From assembly GCF_900130045.1 (NCBI RefSeq), contig NZ_FQXT01000002.1, forward strand, positions 682,001 through 746,000: a DNA stretch of 64,000 nt, written 5' to 3'. The notes beneath the pieces are model-generated. The model saw only the letters and a program-made list of their open reading frames with translations, was not told the DNA's origin and made no database searches. The DNA is from Leeuwenhoekiella palythoae. GTDB lineage: Bacteria; Bacteroidota; Bacteroidia; Flavobacteriales; Flavobacteriaceae. The position numbers and the translations under genes were made by a program. Positions 51,116-59,685 of the stretch are shown in pieces; the first letter of the stretch is position 1, and every line of letters begins with the position of its first letter.

Positions 51116-53743
51116 TTATGAAACCTGATTTTTTTTGTTTCTGACGAGCATACGCTTTATCTCATTGAGCTTCATTAAAGCCTCTACCGGCGTGAGTGTA
51201 TCTATGTCTGTATGAAGGATTTCGTCTTTGATTTCCTCTAAAAGCGGATCGTCTAAGTTGAAAAAACTCAGTTGCATTTCGTCATCTTCAACTGTGCTTA
51301 AAGCATCGCGATGTTCCTCTTTTCGGTTGGATTGTTCTAATTGCGCCAGCATTTTATTAGCTCTGTGTAGTACTTGTTGGGGCATTCCGGCCATTTTAGC
51401 AACGTGAATCCCGAAGCTGTGCGCGCTTCCACCGGGAATAAGTTTTCGTAAGAACAAGACATTATCCTTAAGCTCTTTTACCGAAACATTGAAGTTTTTG
51501 ATTCGGTTAAAGGTTTCGCCCATATCATTCAGTTCGTGATAGTGGGTCGCGAATAACGTTTTAGGCCTCGCCGGATGCTCGTGTAAATATTCACTGATTG
51601 CCCAAGCGATAGAAATCCCATCATAAGTACTGGTACCGCGACCTATTTCGTCAAGAAGCACAAGGCTGCGTTCAGAAATGTTATTCAAAATGCTGGCCGT
51701 TTCATTCATTTCAACCATAAAAGTTGATTCGCCCATTGAAATATTATCGCTGGCTCCTACGCGGGTAAAGATGCGATCGACTAGACCAATACGGGCCGCT
51801 TTCGCCGGAACAAAACTACCCATTTGTGCAAGCAGCACAATCAAAGCTGTTTGACGCAGAATAGCAGATTTACCAGACATATTAGGACCGGTGATCATAA
51901 TCATTTGTTGCGTGTCCCGATCCAAATAGGTGTCATTAGCAATGTAGGGCTCACTTATGGGGAGTTGTTTTTCGATGACAGGATGGCGACCTTCGGTGAT
52001 CTCCAATTCATAGGTGTCATCCATGCTGGGTTTGCAATAGCCGTTTTCTTTGGCCAGGCAGGCATATGAGCGTAAACAATCTAGTTGTGCCAAGGTGTGC
52101 GCATTGGTTTGCACCGGCTCAATAAACTGCGTGATCCAACTTACTAATTGCGCAAAAAGCTGTTGCTCAATACCAAGAATACGTTCTTCGGCACCTAAAA
52201 TTTTTGCCTCATATTCTTTTAGTTCTTCGGTGATGTAGCGTTCTGCGTTTACTAAGGTCTGCTTGCGAATCCATTCTACGGGAACTTTATCTTTATGCGT
52301 ATTGCGCACTTCAATATAGTAGCCAAATACATTATTAGAAGCAATTTTGAGTGAAGTGATCCCGGTGCGTTCGGTTTCACGCTCCAGCATTTTGTCAAGA
52401 TAATCTTTCCCCGAAGTTGCCAAGTTGCGTAATTCGTCAAGTTCGGTGTGGAAACCTTCAGCAATCGTGTTTCCTTTTAAAACACTAACCGGTGCATCTT
52501 CGGTAAGAGTTTCTTTAATTTTGTCTCTTAAATGCTCAAGATTGTTGATTTTTTCCCCAAGAATTTGCAAGGCTTTATTCTCTGAGTTTTGAGCAAGCGC
52601 CTTTATTGGAATCATCGCTTCTAGCGAATTTTTTAGAAGAATGACTTCTCGAGGCGCCACTTTACCGGTTGCTATTTTAGAAATCAACCGCTCAACATCG
52701 CCAATCTTTTTTATATGCGCCGAAACTTTGTCATAGAAATCCGGATGATTGAGTATAAAATCTACAATCTCATGACGCTCTTTAATGGGCTCAAGATTTT
52801 TTAAAGGAAGCGCCAGCCAGCGTTTAAGCAACCTCCCGCCCATAGGGCTGATGGTTTTGTCAATCACGTCGAGTAGAGTGATAGACTTGACCGATGTGCC
52901 TTGATATAACTCCAGATTGCGAATGGTAAAACGATCCATCCACACGTAGGCATCTTCGGCGATACGGCCAATGCTGGAAATATGCTGAAGCTTATCGTGA
53001 CGCGTTTCACTTAGATAGTGTAAGGCCGCTCCGGCAGCAATGATCCCTTCTTCCAGATGTTCAACACCAAAACCTTTTAAAGATTTGGTGTCAAAATGTT
53101 TATTGAGACTTTCCTGCGCATAATCAGGCTTAAAAACCCAATCCTCCTGATAAAAAATATGATAATCAGTCCCAAAATCTTCCTTAAAATCAGCTTTATT
53201 TTTCTTGCTTATAAGCAATTCGCTGGGAGCGAAATTTTGCAACAGTTTATCTATATAGGCAACATCGCCCTGCGCAGTTAGAAATTCACCTGTAGACACA
53301 TCAAGAAAAGAGAGGCCTAGGTGGCGTTTACCATAATGTATCGCGGCCAGGAAGTTGTTGCTTTTAGACTGTAGCACTTCATCATTTAGAGACACTCCGG
53401 GTGTTACTAGCTCGGTAACGCCGCGTTTTACAATTCCTTTAGTTTGTTTTGGGTCTTCAAGCTGGTCGCAAATCGCCACCCGGCAGCCTGCTTTAACCAG
53501 TTTTGGAAGGTATGTATTGAGCGAGTGATGTGGGAAGCCCGCAAGTTCAGAGCGTTCGCTTCCGTTGTTTCTATTGGTTAGGATAATGCCTAGAATCCCG
53601 GCAGCTTTGACGGCATCTTCACCAAAAGTTTCATAAAAGTCGCCTACTCTAAAGAGTAACATTGCATCAGGATACTTGGTCTTGATGCTGTTGTACTGTT
53701 TCATCAGTGGCGTAACACTTTTTGCTTTGGTCTTTTTTGCCAT
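51116..53743 (-). CDS. mutS: DNA mismatch repair protein MutS
   Basis: An 875-residue MutS. The mismatch-reading motif is GDFYETF with Phe36 and Glu38, at the same positions as in E. coli. The clamp and lever domains follow, and the ATPase has Walker A GPNMSGKS at 619-626, Walker [17 protein letters not shown] near 695-710 and a conserved FATHYHEL near 738. The C-terminal tail is short and ends in a basic segment ([13 protein letters not shown]). It recognises mismatches and recruits MutL. The gene is monocistronic, between the tRNA promoter and a divergent RNA methyltransferase gene. No -7 match is obvious upstream. Confidence 0.98.
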   Translation of the reverse strand: MAKKTKAKSVTPLMKQYNSIKTKYPDAMLLFRVGDFYETFGEDAVKAAGILGIILTNRNNGSERSELAGFPHHSLNTYLPKLVKAGCRVAICDQLEDPKQTKGIVKRGVTELVTPGVSLNDEVLQSKSNNFLAAIHYGKRHLGLSFLDVSTGEFLTAQGDVAYIDKLLQNFAPSELLISKKNKADFKEDFGTDYHIFYQEDWVFKPDYAQESLNKHFDTKSLKGFGVEHLEEGIIAAGAALHYLSETRHDKLQHISSIGRIAEDAYVWMDRFTIRNLELYQGTSVKSITLLDVIDKTISPMGGRLLKRWLALPLKNLEPIKERHEIVDFILNHPDFYDKVSAHIKKIGDVERLISKIATGKVAPREVILLKNSLEAMIPIKALAQNSENKALQILGEKINNLEHLRDKIKETLTEDAPVSVLKGNTIAEGFHTELDELRNLATSGKDYLDKMLERETERTGITSLKIASNNVFGYYIEVRNTHKDKVPVEWIRKQTLVNAERYITEELKEYEAKILGAEERILGIEQQLFAQLVSWITQFIEPVQTNAHTLAQLDCLRSYACLAKENGYCKPSMDDTYELEITEGRHPVIEKQLPISEPYIANDTYLDRDTQQMIMITGPNMSGKSAILRQTALIVLLAQMGSFVPAKAARIGLVDRIFTRVGASDNISMGESTFMVEMNETASILNNISERSLVLLDEIGRGTSTYDGISIAWAISEYLHEHPARPKTLFATHYHELNDMGETFNRIKNFNVSVKELKDNVLFLRKLIPGGSAHSFGIHVAKMAGMPQQVLHRANKMLAQLEQSNRKEEHRDALSTVEDDEMQLSFFNLDDPLLEEIKDEILHTDIDTLTPVEALMKLNEIKRMLVRNKKNQVS

Positions 53744-53940
53744 AAAATCTTAAAAATCTGAAAGGGATTGAAGCATCACAGAAGCGCTTTTAAATGTAAG
53801 TTTTCGCTGCTGTTTGTGCGGGATAAATTTAAAAAATACGCAAGGTTTTAGAGGAGTTAAACGCAACCAGTTATTTATTTGTTTTCAACAATAAGCAACA
53901 GCAATGCTATTCTTAACTATGAGCTTTTCTTACGGAAGCT

Positions 53941-53948
53941 TATTTTTG
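53941..53948 (+). promoter_or_regulatory. -7 promoter element placed directly before the trmH-like start codon
   Basis: TATTTTTG fits TAnnTTTG and ends 4 bases before the ATG at 53953. If used, transcription would begin at or next to the A of the start codon, so the message would be leaderless. No TTTG is seen at -33. Confidence 0.5.
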
Positions 53949-53952
53949 CGGT

Positions 53953-54492
53953 ATGAATAGAAAATTAAAGAACAGCGAACTCGATCGTAAATCTGTAGAA
54001 GCGTTTAAGGAGGCCGAAAAAACACCCATTATTGTGGTGCTTGACAATATTAGAAGTTTAAATAATATCGGTTCGGTTTTTAGAACAGCTGATGCCTTTT
54101 TGATCGAAGCAATTTATCTCTGCGGAATCTGTGCACAACCGCCTCATAAAGATATTACCAAAACGGCCTTAGGTGCAACAGAATCTGTACGCTGGAGCTA
54201 TTTTGAATCTACTTTAGATGCGGTAAAAGAATTGCAAGAAAATCAATATCAAGTAGTGGCTGTTGAGCAAGCTGAGCAAGCCGTGATGTTGAATGATTTT
54301 GTTGTTGAGGCGCATTCAAAATACGCGGTGATCTTTGGTAATGAAGTTAAGGGAGTGAAGCAGAATGTTGTGAATGCTGCCAACACGGTTTTAGAAATCC
54401 CTCAAGTGGGTACTAAACATAGTTTTAATATTTCAGTAAGTGTGGGGATTGTTCTTTGGGATATGTATGCAAAGCTACTTAAAAGCTCTTAA
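53953..54492 (+). CDS. TrmH/SpoU-family RNA 2'-O-methyltransferase
   Basis: A 179-residue trefoil-knot methyltransferase. Motif 1 NNIGSVFRTADA (37-48, with the catalytic Arg44), motif 2 FGNEVKGV (128-135) and motif 3 IPQVGTKHSFNISVSVG (149-165) are complete. It uses S-adenosylmethionine to methylate a ribose in tRNA or rRNA. The short length without an N-terminal RNA-binding extension suggests a tRNA-type enzyme, but which nucleotide cannot be told. It diverges from mutS. A -7 promoter box ends 4 bases before the ATG, so the transcript may be leaderless. Confidence 0.93.
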   Translation: MNRKLKNSELDRKSVEAFKEAEKTPIIVVLDNIRSLNNIGSVFRTADAFLIEAIYLCGICAQPPHKDITKTALGATESVRWSYFESTLDAVKELQENQYQVVAVEQAEQAVMLNDFVVEAHSKYAVIFGNEVKGVKQNVVNAANTVLEIPQVGTKHSFNISVSVGIVLWDMYAKLLKSS

Positions 54493-54616
54493 TTTTTAAC
54501 ATTGTGAATAGTAAGTATAATTGTTAATCATAAATCTTTATTAATGTTTCTTTAAAATGCAGTTGGGGTGCAATTAAACTTTGAATCTTTACGTTCTCAA
54601 CCAAAACCCAACTTAA

Positions 54617-54751
54617 ATGAAAACTAAAGCTTTTGATTACGCGTCTTACGTGCGAGGAATAAAGGATGGACGACGCTTCGGAATATTCATGGGCGTGATT
54701 ATAGGGTTTGCTATAATGATCGCTGTTCTCGGAATTATCTATTTTTCTTAA
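54617..54751 (+). CDS. Small single-pass membrane protein
   Basis: A 44-codon frame starting at ATG 54617 and ending TAA 54749-54751. The first 21 residues are polar and basic (KDGRRFG just before the membrane) and the rest is one hydrophobic helix (IFMGVIIGFAIMIAVLGIIY). The positive-inside pattern predicts a cytoplasmic N-terminus. It fills the otherwise empty 436-base gap between the methyltransferase and folK genes. An imperfect -7-like sequence (TAAACTTTG, one base too long) lies about 40 bases upstream. I do not recognise a family. Confidence 0.5.
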   Translation: MKTKAFDYASYVRGIKDGRRFGIFMGVIIGFAIMIAVLGIIYFS

Positions 54752-54928
54752 AACTAATTTGCAAAAAACTAAAGCAATTACAACGAAGCCTGTTTTTCTT
54801 TAATTCGTAAAAAATTTAAAGATGCGCTTCAGTATAATTTAATCTTTTCAAGGCTAGTGAGATCTGGTAGAGCGTTGTTCTTCAGTGATTTGTTAAGCTT
54901 ATAATTGTAAACTATTTTTTGTCTTCTG

Positions 54929-56062
54929 CTATTCCATAGCCTGTAGTGCATCTAGCACTTTTAAATAATCTGCTCTGTTTTCAACAAAATCTAAACCGGA
55001 AATGTCAATGATCTTGACATTGTTTCCTCGTTTATTCTTGATCATATTTAGATACCCTTTGTTGATGTCAACAAGATAACTTTCAGAAATATCCTGTTCA
55101 TAAGAACGCCCTCTCTTTTTAATATTTTCAAGCAGGCGCTCGGTGTTTTGATAGAGGTAAACATATAAGTCAGGCCTTGCGATTTCACGATACATGATTC
55201 CATGCAATTTTTGATACAAACTGTATTCTTCTTCGCTCAGTGTGACTTTTGCAAAAATCAATGATTTCTGACTATCATAGTCGGCGATCATAAAATCTTT
55301 AAAAAGGTCGTATTGACCAATGTCATCCAGCAGCTGCTGGTAGCGATCAGCCAAAAATGACATTTCCAGCGGAAAAGCATAGCGCGCCTGATCTTCGTAA
55401 AACTTGGGTAGAAAAGGATTGTCTTTAAAACGTTCTAAAATGAGTTTAGCATTAAAATCCTCAGAAATTTTAGTGGCTAAAGTAGTTTTTCCGGCGCCAA
55501 TGTTTCCTTCGATGGCAATATAATTATGCGTGCTGAAGGTATATGCGGCCTGCGGATTTTTAAGCCATTTAGATTGTTTTTCAGGGATTTCTGCGTCTGG
55601 GGTTTCCGCGGTTAATTCTTCAATCGTTTTTTTGAGAAGAGGATGTTTAAATGTTGCGGCGATATCTCGTAGCGGAAACAAAACAAAATTGCGTTTTTGT
55701 AACTGCGGGTGCGGAAGAGTCAGTTTTTTGGTTTCAACTATACTGTCTCCATAAAACAATAAATCTATATCAATAGGGCGATCGCTGTAACCTGCTTGTT
55801 GTTTGCGCTCCCGGCCCAATTGTTTTTCGATAGCGAGCAGCGCGTCTAGGGTGGCTTCGGCAGCTAAAGTAGTGGTGGCTGAGAGGGTACAGTTTAAAAA
55901 GTCAGCGCCCTCAAAGCCCCAGGCTTTGGTTTTATAAACTGGAGAAAGTTGTTTTATGCTGCCTATATTTTGAAATATACCATCAACGGCGCGTTGCAGA
56001 TTTTCAAACGAATCTCCTTGATTGCTGCCTAGTGATAAGAGTATGTGTTGTAGCGGTTTAAT
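54929..56062 (-). CDS. folK: FolK (HPPK) fused to deoxynucleoside kinase, probable ATT start
   Basis: A 377-residue two-domain protein. Residues 1-150 are 6-hydroxymethyl-7,8-dihydropterin pyrophosphokinase: LLSLGSNQGDS near the N-terminus, SPVYKTKAWGFEGADFLN near 40-57, then DRPIDIDLLF at 94-103. From about 182 a deoxynucleoside kinase follows, with P-loop GNIGAGKT at 186-193 and DRYQQLLDD near 249. The HPPK fold is complete only if translation begins well upstream of the first TTG (55819). The frame is open back to a stop near 56073 and contains no ATG, GTG or TTG there. ATT at 56060-56062 gives the expected N-terminus (M)KPLQHILLSLGSN. The protein would serve folate synthesis and dNTP salvage. 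Confidence 0.87.
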   Translation of the reverse strand: MKPLQHILLSLGSNQGDSFENLQRAVDGIFQNIGSIKQLSPVYKTKAWGFEGADFLNCTLSATTTLAAEATLDALLAIEKQLGRERKQQAGYSDRPIDIDLLFYGDSIVETKKLTLPHPQLQKRNFVLFPLRDIAATFKHPLLKKTIEELTAETPDAEIPEKQSKWLKNPQAAYTFSTHNYIAIEGNIGAGKTTLATKISEDFNAKLILERFKDNPFLPKFYEDQARYAFPLEMSFLADRYQQLLDDIGQYDLFKDFMIADYDSQKSLIFAKVTLSEEEYSLYQKLHGIMYREIARPDLYVYLYQNTERLLENIKKRGRSYEQDISESYLVDINKGYLNMIKNKRGNNVKIIDISGLDFVENRADYLKVLDALQAME

Positions 56063-56120
56063 GAGATTTTGGCCTTAAATATTTTAAGAGCAATTTAAGT
56101 AAAAGCCCCGTGCATTCTGC

Positions 56121-56128
56121 TAATTTTG
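56121..56128 (+). promoter_or_regulatory. Candidate -7 promoter element of the queuosine-precursor transporter operon
   Basis: TAATTTTG matches TAnnTTTG; transcription would start near 56133. It is followed by an unusual AGGAG at 56148-56152, five bases before the TTG at 56157. Confidence 0.5.
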
Positions 56129-56156
56129 ATCAAAAGAACCTTTAAAAGAGGAGAGT

Positions 56157-56891
56157 TTGACGCAAGCATCAATGAGCCAGAGAGATGCGCTGGCAGCCTA
56201 CCGCATCTATTTTATTTTGGGAGCTTTATTTATATGCTCTCTGGTGGTTTCTAATTTGATCTTTCAGAAGTTTTTTTACTGGGATTTTTTTGGGTTATAC
56301 AAGTTTGAGATTTCCGTTGGAATTTTGCCGTATCCCATCACGTTCTTAATAACCGATTTGATCAGTGAGATTTACGGAAAAAAGAAAGCCAACCAAGTGG
56401 TGACCGCCGGTATTTTTGCCTCAATTTTTTCATTGCTTATCGTGTATACTTCGGCAGTGGTGCCTGCGACAGATTGGTCTCCTGTAGATAATGCGTTGTT
56501 TGATAAAGTTTTTGGCGCTACGGTAGTTGCGGTGATGGCATCGATGATGGCTTACCTATTTGCACAGTATATAGATATTCAACTTTTTCATTTCTGGAAA
56601 CGCCTGACTAAAGGAAAACACCTGTGGATACGCAATAATTTCTCTACCTTTTTTAGTCAGTTTGTAGATACGGCTACCGTGTTGTTGCTTTTGTGTGCGT
56701 TTAATAAGATTGAATGGAGTCTGTTTGGAACGCTTCTTTTAAGTGGTTTTTTATTTAAAGTATTGGTTGCCGTTTGTGATACACCCTTTTTATATCTGGG
56801 TGTTTATTTGTTTAGAAAACGCTTCAAATTAGCGCCCGGGGAAGAGATCGGGGCTGAGTTGAATGCTTTTCAGAAAGAAGAAAAATTATAG
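56157..56891 (+). CDS. Queuosine precursor transporter (YhhQ/VUT family)
   Basis: A 244-residue inner-membrane protein with about six helices (ILGALFICSLVVSNLIF, FLITDLISEIYGKKKA, VVAVMASMMAYLFAQYIDI). The motif LITDLISEIYG and the late FFSQFVDTATVL are characteristic of the YhhQ family, which imports 7-deazaguanine precursors for tRNA queuosine. The start is uncertain: TTG at 56157 has a Shine-Dalgarno-like AGGAG five bases upstream, rare in this phylum, while ATG at 56172 would shorten the protein by five residues without touching a helix. The downstream AsmA-like gene begins 4 bases after the stop, so the two are co-transcribed. Confidence 0.9.
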   Translation: MTQASMSQRDALAAYRIYFILGALFICSLVVSNLIFQKFFYWDFFGLYKFEISVGILPYPITFLITDLISEIYGKKKANQVVTAGIFASIFSLLIVYTSAVVPATDWSPVDNALFDKVFGATVVAVMASMMAYLFAQYIDIQLFHFWKRLTKGKHLWIRNNFSTFFSQFVDTATVLLLLCAFNKIEWSLFGTLLLSGFLFKVLVAVCDTPFLYLGVYLFRKRFKLAPGEEIGAELNAFQKEEKL

Positions 56892-56895
56892 AATT

Positions 56896-59580
56896 ATGAA
56901 AAAGGTATTTAGAATTATAGGGATCGTACTTCTGGTATTGATCATTGGTTTGATCGCTGCTCCTTTCTTGTTTAGAGGGCAGCTTGAAGAACTTTTAAAG
57001 AAATCGATCAACGAAAATCTCAATGCCACTGTGGCTTGGGAAGATTTTGATCTTACGCTATTCAGCAGTTTTCCTGATGCTGCCGTGCAAGTGCAAAATT
57101 TTAGTGTAGTAAATAATGCGCCTTTTGCCGGCGATACGCTTGCTAGCGGGGCAACGCTTCAGTTAGATATGGGCGTGATGCAGTTGTTTAAGACTTCATC
57201 GGGAAAACCCATCCAAATTGATGCAATTCGGCTTGATGAAGGTTTTGTAAACATTAAAGTTGATAGCCTTGGCAATGCCAATTATGATATTGCCAAAGAA
57301 AGCCCGGCAACTACCGCTTCGCAAGACACTTTAGCGGATAGCTCTGGTGGTTTTAGTTTTGATGTACAACATTATGAATTAAATAATTCCAGAATAAATT
57401 ATTTAGATGAAAGTACGCAAACCTTTTTAAGGTTAACCGAAGTCAATCACGAAGGAGACGGCGATTTTTCTGCAGCCGTGTCTAACCTAAATACGACTAC
57501 GACTGCGCTGGCATCTTTTGATTTTGATGGGGTGAATTACCTTAATGCCAATAAGATTGCTCTGGATGCAGTAATCGAAATGAATCTTGAAGAGCAACGC
57601 TACACTTTTAAAGAAAATGAGGCTTTAATCAATCAATTGCCTTTAGTATTCAGAGGATTTATTCAGGTCAATGAGAATAATAATGAACTTGACCTTGCTT
57701 TTGAAACACCATCTAGTGACTTTAAAAATTTCTTGGGTGTGATCCCTGAAGTTTATGCTAAAAATCTGGACGGCGTGACCACAACCGGCGATTTTAAAGT
57801 GAATGGTAGAATAAATGGAGTGGTTGATGAAACGCATATACCTATGCTAGATATTGCGATTCAATCTAATAACGCGTCTTTTAAATATCCAGATCTTCCA
57901 AAATCGGTTAATGATATCATCATTGACGCTCAGATTATGAATGAAACAGGTAATGTTGATGATACCTATCTGCGATTGGGGAATCTCAACTTTAGAATTG
58001 ATCAAGATGTGTTTAACGCTAAAGGCAGAATAGATAGACTTACCACAAATCCGCTTGTTGATTTGGCGTTGAAGGGTAAATTGAATTTAGCCAATCTCGA
58101 GAAAGCGTATCCATTAGAATTAGATCAGGACATCAACGGACTATTAACTGTTGATATGACTGCTAATTTTGATATGGAAAGTGTTGAGAAAGAACGATAT
58201 CAAAATATTAAAAGTTCGGGTACGGCAAGTTTAAAGGATTTTAAATACGTTTCTCCTGAATTGCCTAATGCGCTGAATATGGCTTCGGCTAACGTGACTT
58301 TCAATCCCGGAACAATCACCCTAAACAATCTGGATGCACAGACCGGCCAAACTGATATTTCTGCAAAAGGAAGTATAGAAAACTTGATTCCGTTTGTGCT
58401 GTCAAAAGAAGATTTAAAAGGGCGCTTTACCGTAAATTCTAAGGTGATCAATCTCGCAGACTTTAGCGTGGTTGAGGAGGAATCTGCTGCAGCAACTACA
58501 GCTGAGAAAAGTGCTTCTACGAGTGCAACAGCTTCTGGAGATACTGCCATAAAAATTCCTTCATTTCTAGACGCAACGCTTGACTTTAAGGCAGGCAAAG
58601 TGATCTATGACAATATTACCTTGTCAAATGTAAGCGGAAATGTTACCGTTCAAAATGAGACAGCAAGCTTGAATAATATTCGCTCTGATATTTTTGGCGG
58701 AGCTATCGGGCTCAATGGGAATGTGAGCACCAAAAGTGCTACGCCTACTTTTGAGATGGCGCTTGATCTAAAGAGTGTTGATATCAGTCAATCTTTTGAA
58801 GGTCTTGAAATGCTTCAGCAATTAACCCCAATTGCAAAAGCTTTACAAGGAGCATTGAATACAAATATTCAGCTAAAAGGGAATTTAACAGACGATCTAA
58901 CACCGGTGCTTTCTTCGCTTGCCGGAAACGCGCTTGCTCAGTTGCTAACTGTAGAGGTTAAGCCTGAGAAGATGAAGCTTATAAGTGCTTTAGATGATAA
59001 ACTTGATTTTATAAACCTTCAAAATCTGGATCTGAGTAATTTAAAAACTCAACTGAGTTTTGATAATGGTTTGGTTACGGTAAAACCATTTGACTTTAAT
59101 ATAAAAGGAATCAACGTAGGGGTCAGCGGAACGCATAGTCTTGAAAATACTATGAATTATACGCTTAATTTAAAAGTTCCGGGGAGTTACTTAGGGTCTA
59201 AAGTAGGTAATACATTGGCGAGTCTGAGCAATGCAGACCTTGAGAGCTATACGGTAGACCTTCCGGTGACGTTGAGCGGTAATTTCACGAGTCCGCAAGT
59301 ATCGCTTAATACACAGCAAGCAGTTACAAATCTTACCCAACAAATTGTAGCTACACAGAAAGATAAGTTGAAACAACAAGGAGAAGATAGAGTAAAACAA
59401 GCCTTAAGCGGACTATTAGGCGGAACTAAAACTACTACAGATTCTACCGCAGTTAAGACCAGAAAAGATTCAGTCTCTACAACAACTAAAACCACTACAG
59501 AAAAAGTGGTTAAGGATGTTTTAGGCGGTCTCTTTGGAAAGAAGAAGGCAACGCAAGACACGACCAAAACCAATAATTAG
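56896..59580 (+). CDS. AsmA-family envelope protein
   Basis: An 894-residue protein; I use the ATG at 56896, four bases after the preceding stop, rather than an in-frame start at 56863 inside that gene. One N-terminal membrane anchor (about 4-25, IIGIVLLVLIIGLIAAPFLF) is followed by AsmA-type sequence (LEELLKKSINENLNATVAWED), a long repetitive beta-structure and a typical C-terminal AsmA region (FNIKGINVGVSGTHSLEN near 735). The last 60 residues are Thr/Lys-rich and low in complexity. AsmA-like proteins form long lipid-conducting grooves between inner and outer membranes, so a role in outer-membrane lipid supply is likely. Confidence 0.88.
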   Translation: MKKVFRIIGIVLLVLIIGLIAAPFLFRGQLEELLKKSINENLNATVAWEDFDLTLFSSFPDAAVQVQNFSVVNNAPFAGDTLASGATLQLDMGVMQLFKTSSGKPIQIDAIRLDEGFVNIKVDSLGNANYDIAKESPATTASQDTLADSSGGFSFDVQHYELNNSRINYLDESTQTFLRLTEVNHEGDGDFSAAVSNLNTTTTALASFDFDGVNYLNANKIALDAVIEMNLEEQRYTFKENEALINQLPLVFRGFIQVNENNNELDLAFETPSSDFKNFLGVIPEVYAKNLDGVTTTGDFKVNGRINGVVDETHIPMLDIAIQSNNASFKYPDLPKSVNDIIIDAQIMNETGNVDDTYLRLGNLNFRIDQDVFNAKGRIDRLTTNPLVDLALKGKLNLANLEKAYPLELDQDINGLLTVDMTANFDMESVEKERYQNIKSSGTASLKDFKYVSPELPNALNMASANVTFNPGTITLNNLDAQTGQTDISAKGSIENLIPFVLSKEDLKGRFTVNSKVINLADFSVVEEESAAATTAEKSASTSATASGDTAIKIPSFLDATLDFKAGKVIYDNITLSNVSGNVTVQNETASLNNIRSDIFGGAIGLNGNVSTKSATPTFEMALDLKSVDISQSFEGLEMLQQLTPIAKALQGALNTNIQLKGNLTDDLTPVLSSLAGNALAQLLTVEVKPEKMKLISALDDKLDFINLQNLDLSNLKTQLSFDNGLVTVKPFDFNIKGINVGVSGTHSLENTMNYTLNLKVPGSYLGSKVGNTLASLSNADLESYTVDLPVTLSGNFTSPQVSLNTQQAVTNLTQQIVATQKDKLKQQGEDRVKQALSGLLGGTKTTTDSTAVKTRKDSVSTTTKTTTEKVVKDVLGGLFGKKKATQDTTKTNN

Positions 59581-59597
59581 AGTTTAGTTTTGGGTAT

Positions 59598-59628
59598 AAA
59601 AAAGGAGCGCTTTTAGCGCTCCTTTTTT
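59598..59628 (+). terminator. Terminator of the transporter/AsmA operon
   Basis: AAAAAAGGAGCGCT (59598-59611) pairs with AGCGCTCCTTTTTT (59615-59628) around TTT. It lies 17 bases past the stop codon and also faces the convergent OmpA gene. Confidence 0.9.
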
Positions 59629-59685
59629 ATTTGTCATTAAAGGGTTTATGTTAAAAATTGCCTTGAACAAGTTTTCTTTAAAGCA

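Noticed and set aside
56863-56895. Upstream in-frame start for the AsmA-like protein
   Set aside because: It would overlap the transporter gene and add a charged segment before the membrane anchor; ATG at 56896 is 4 bases after the stop and natural.
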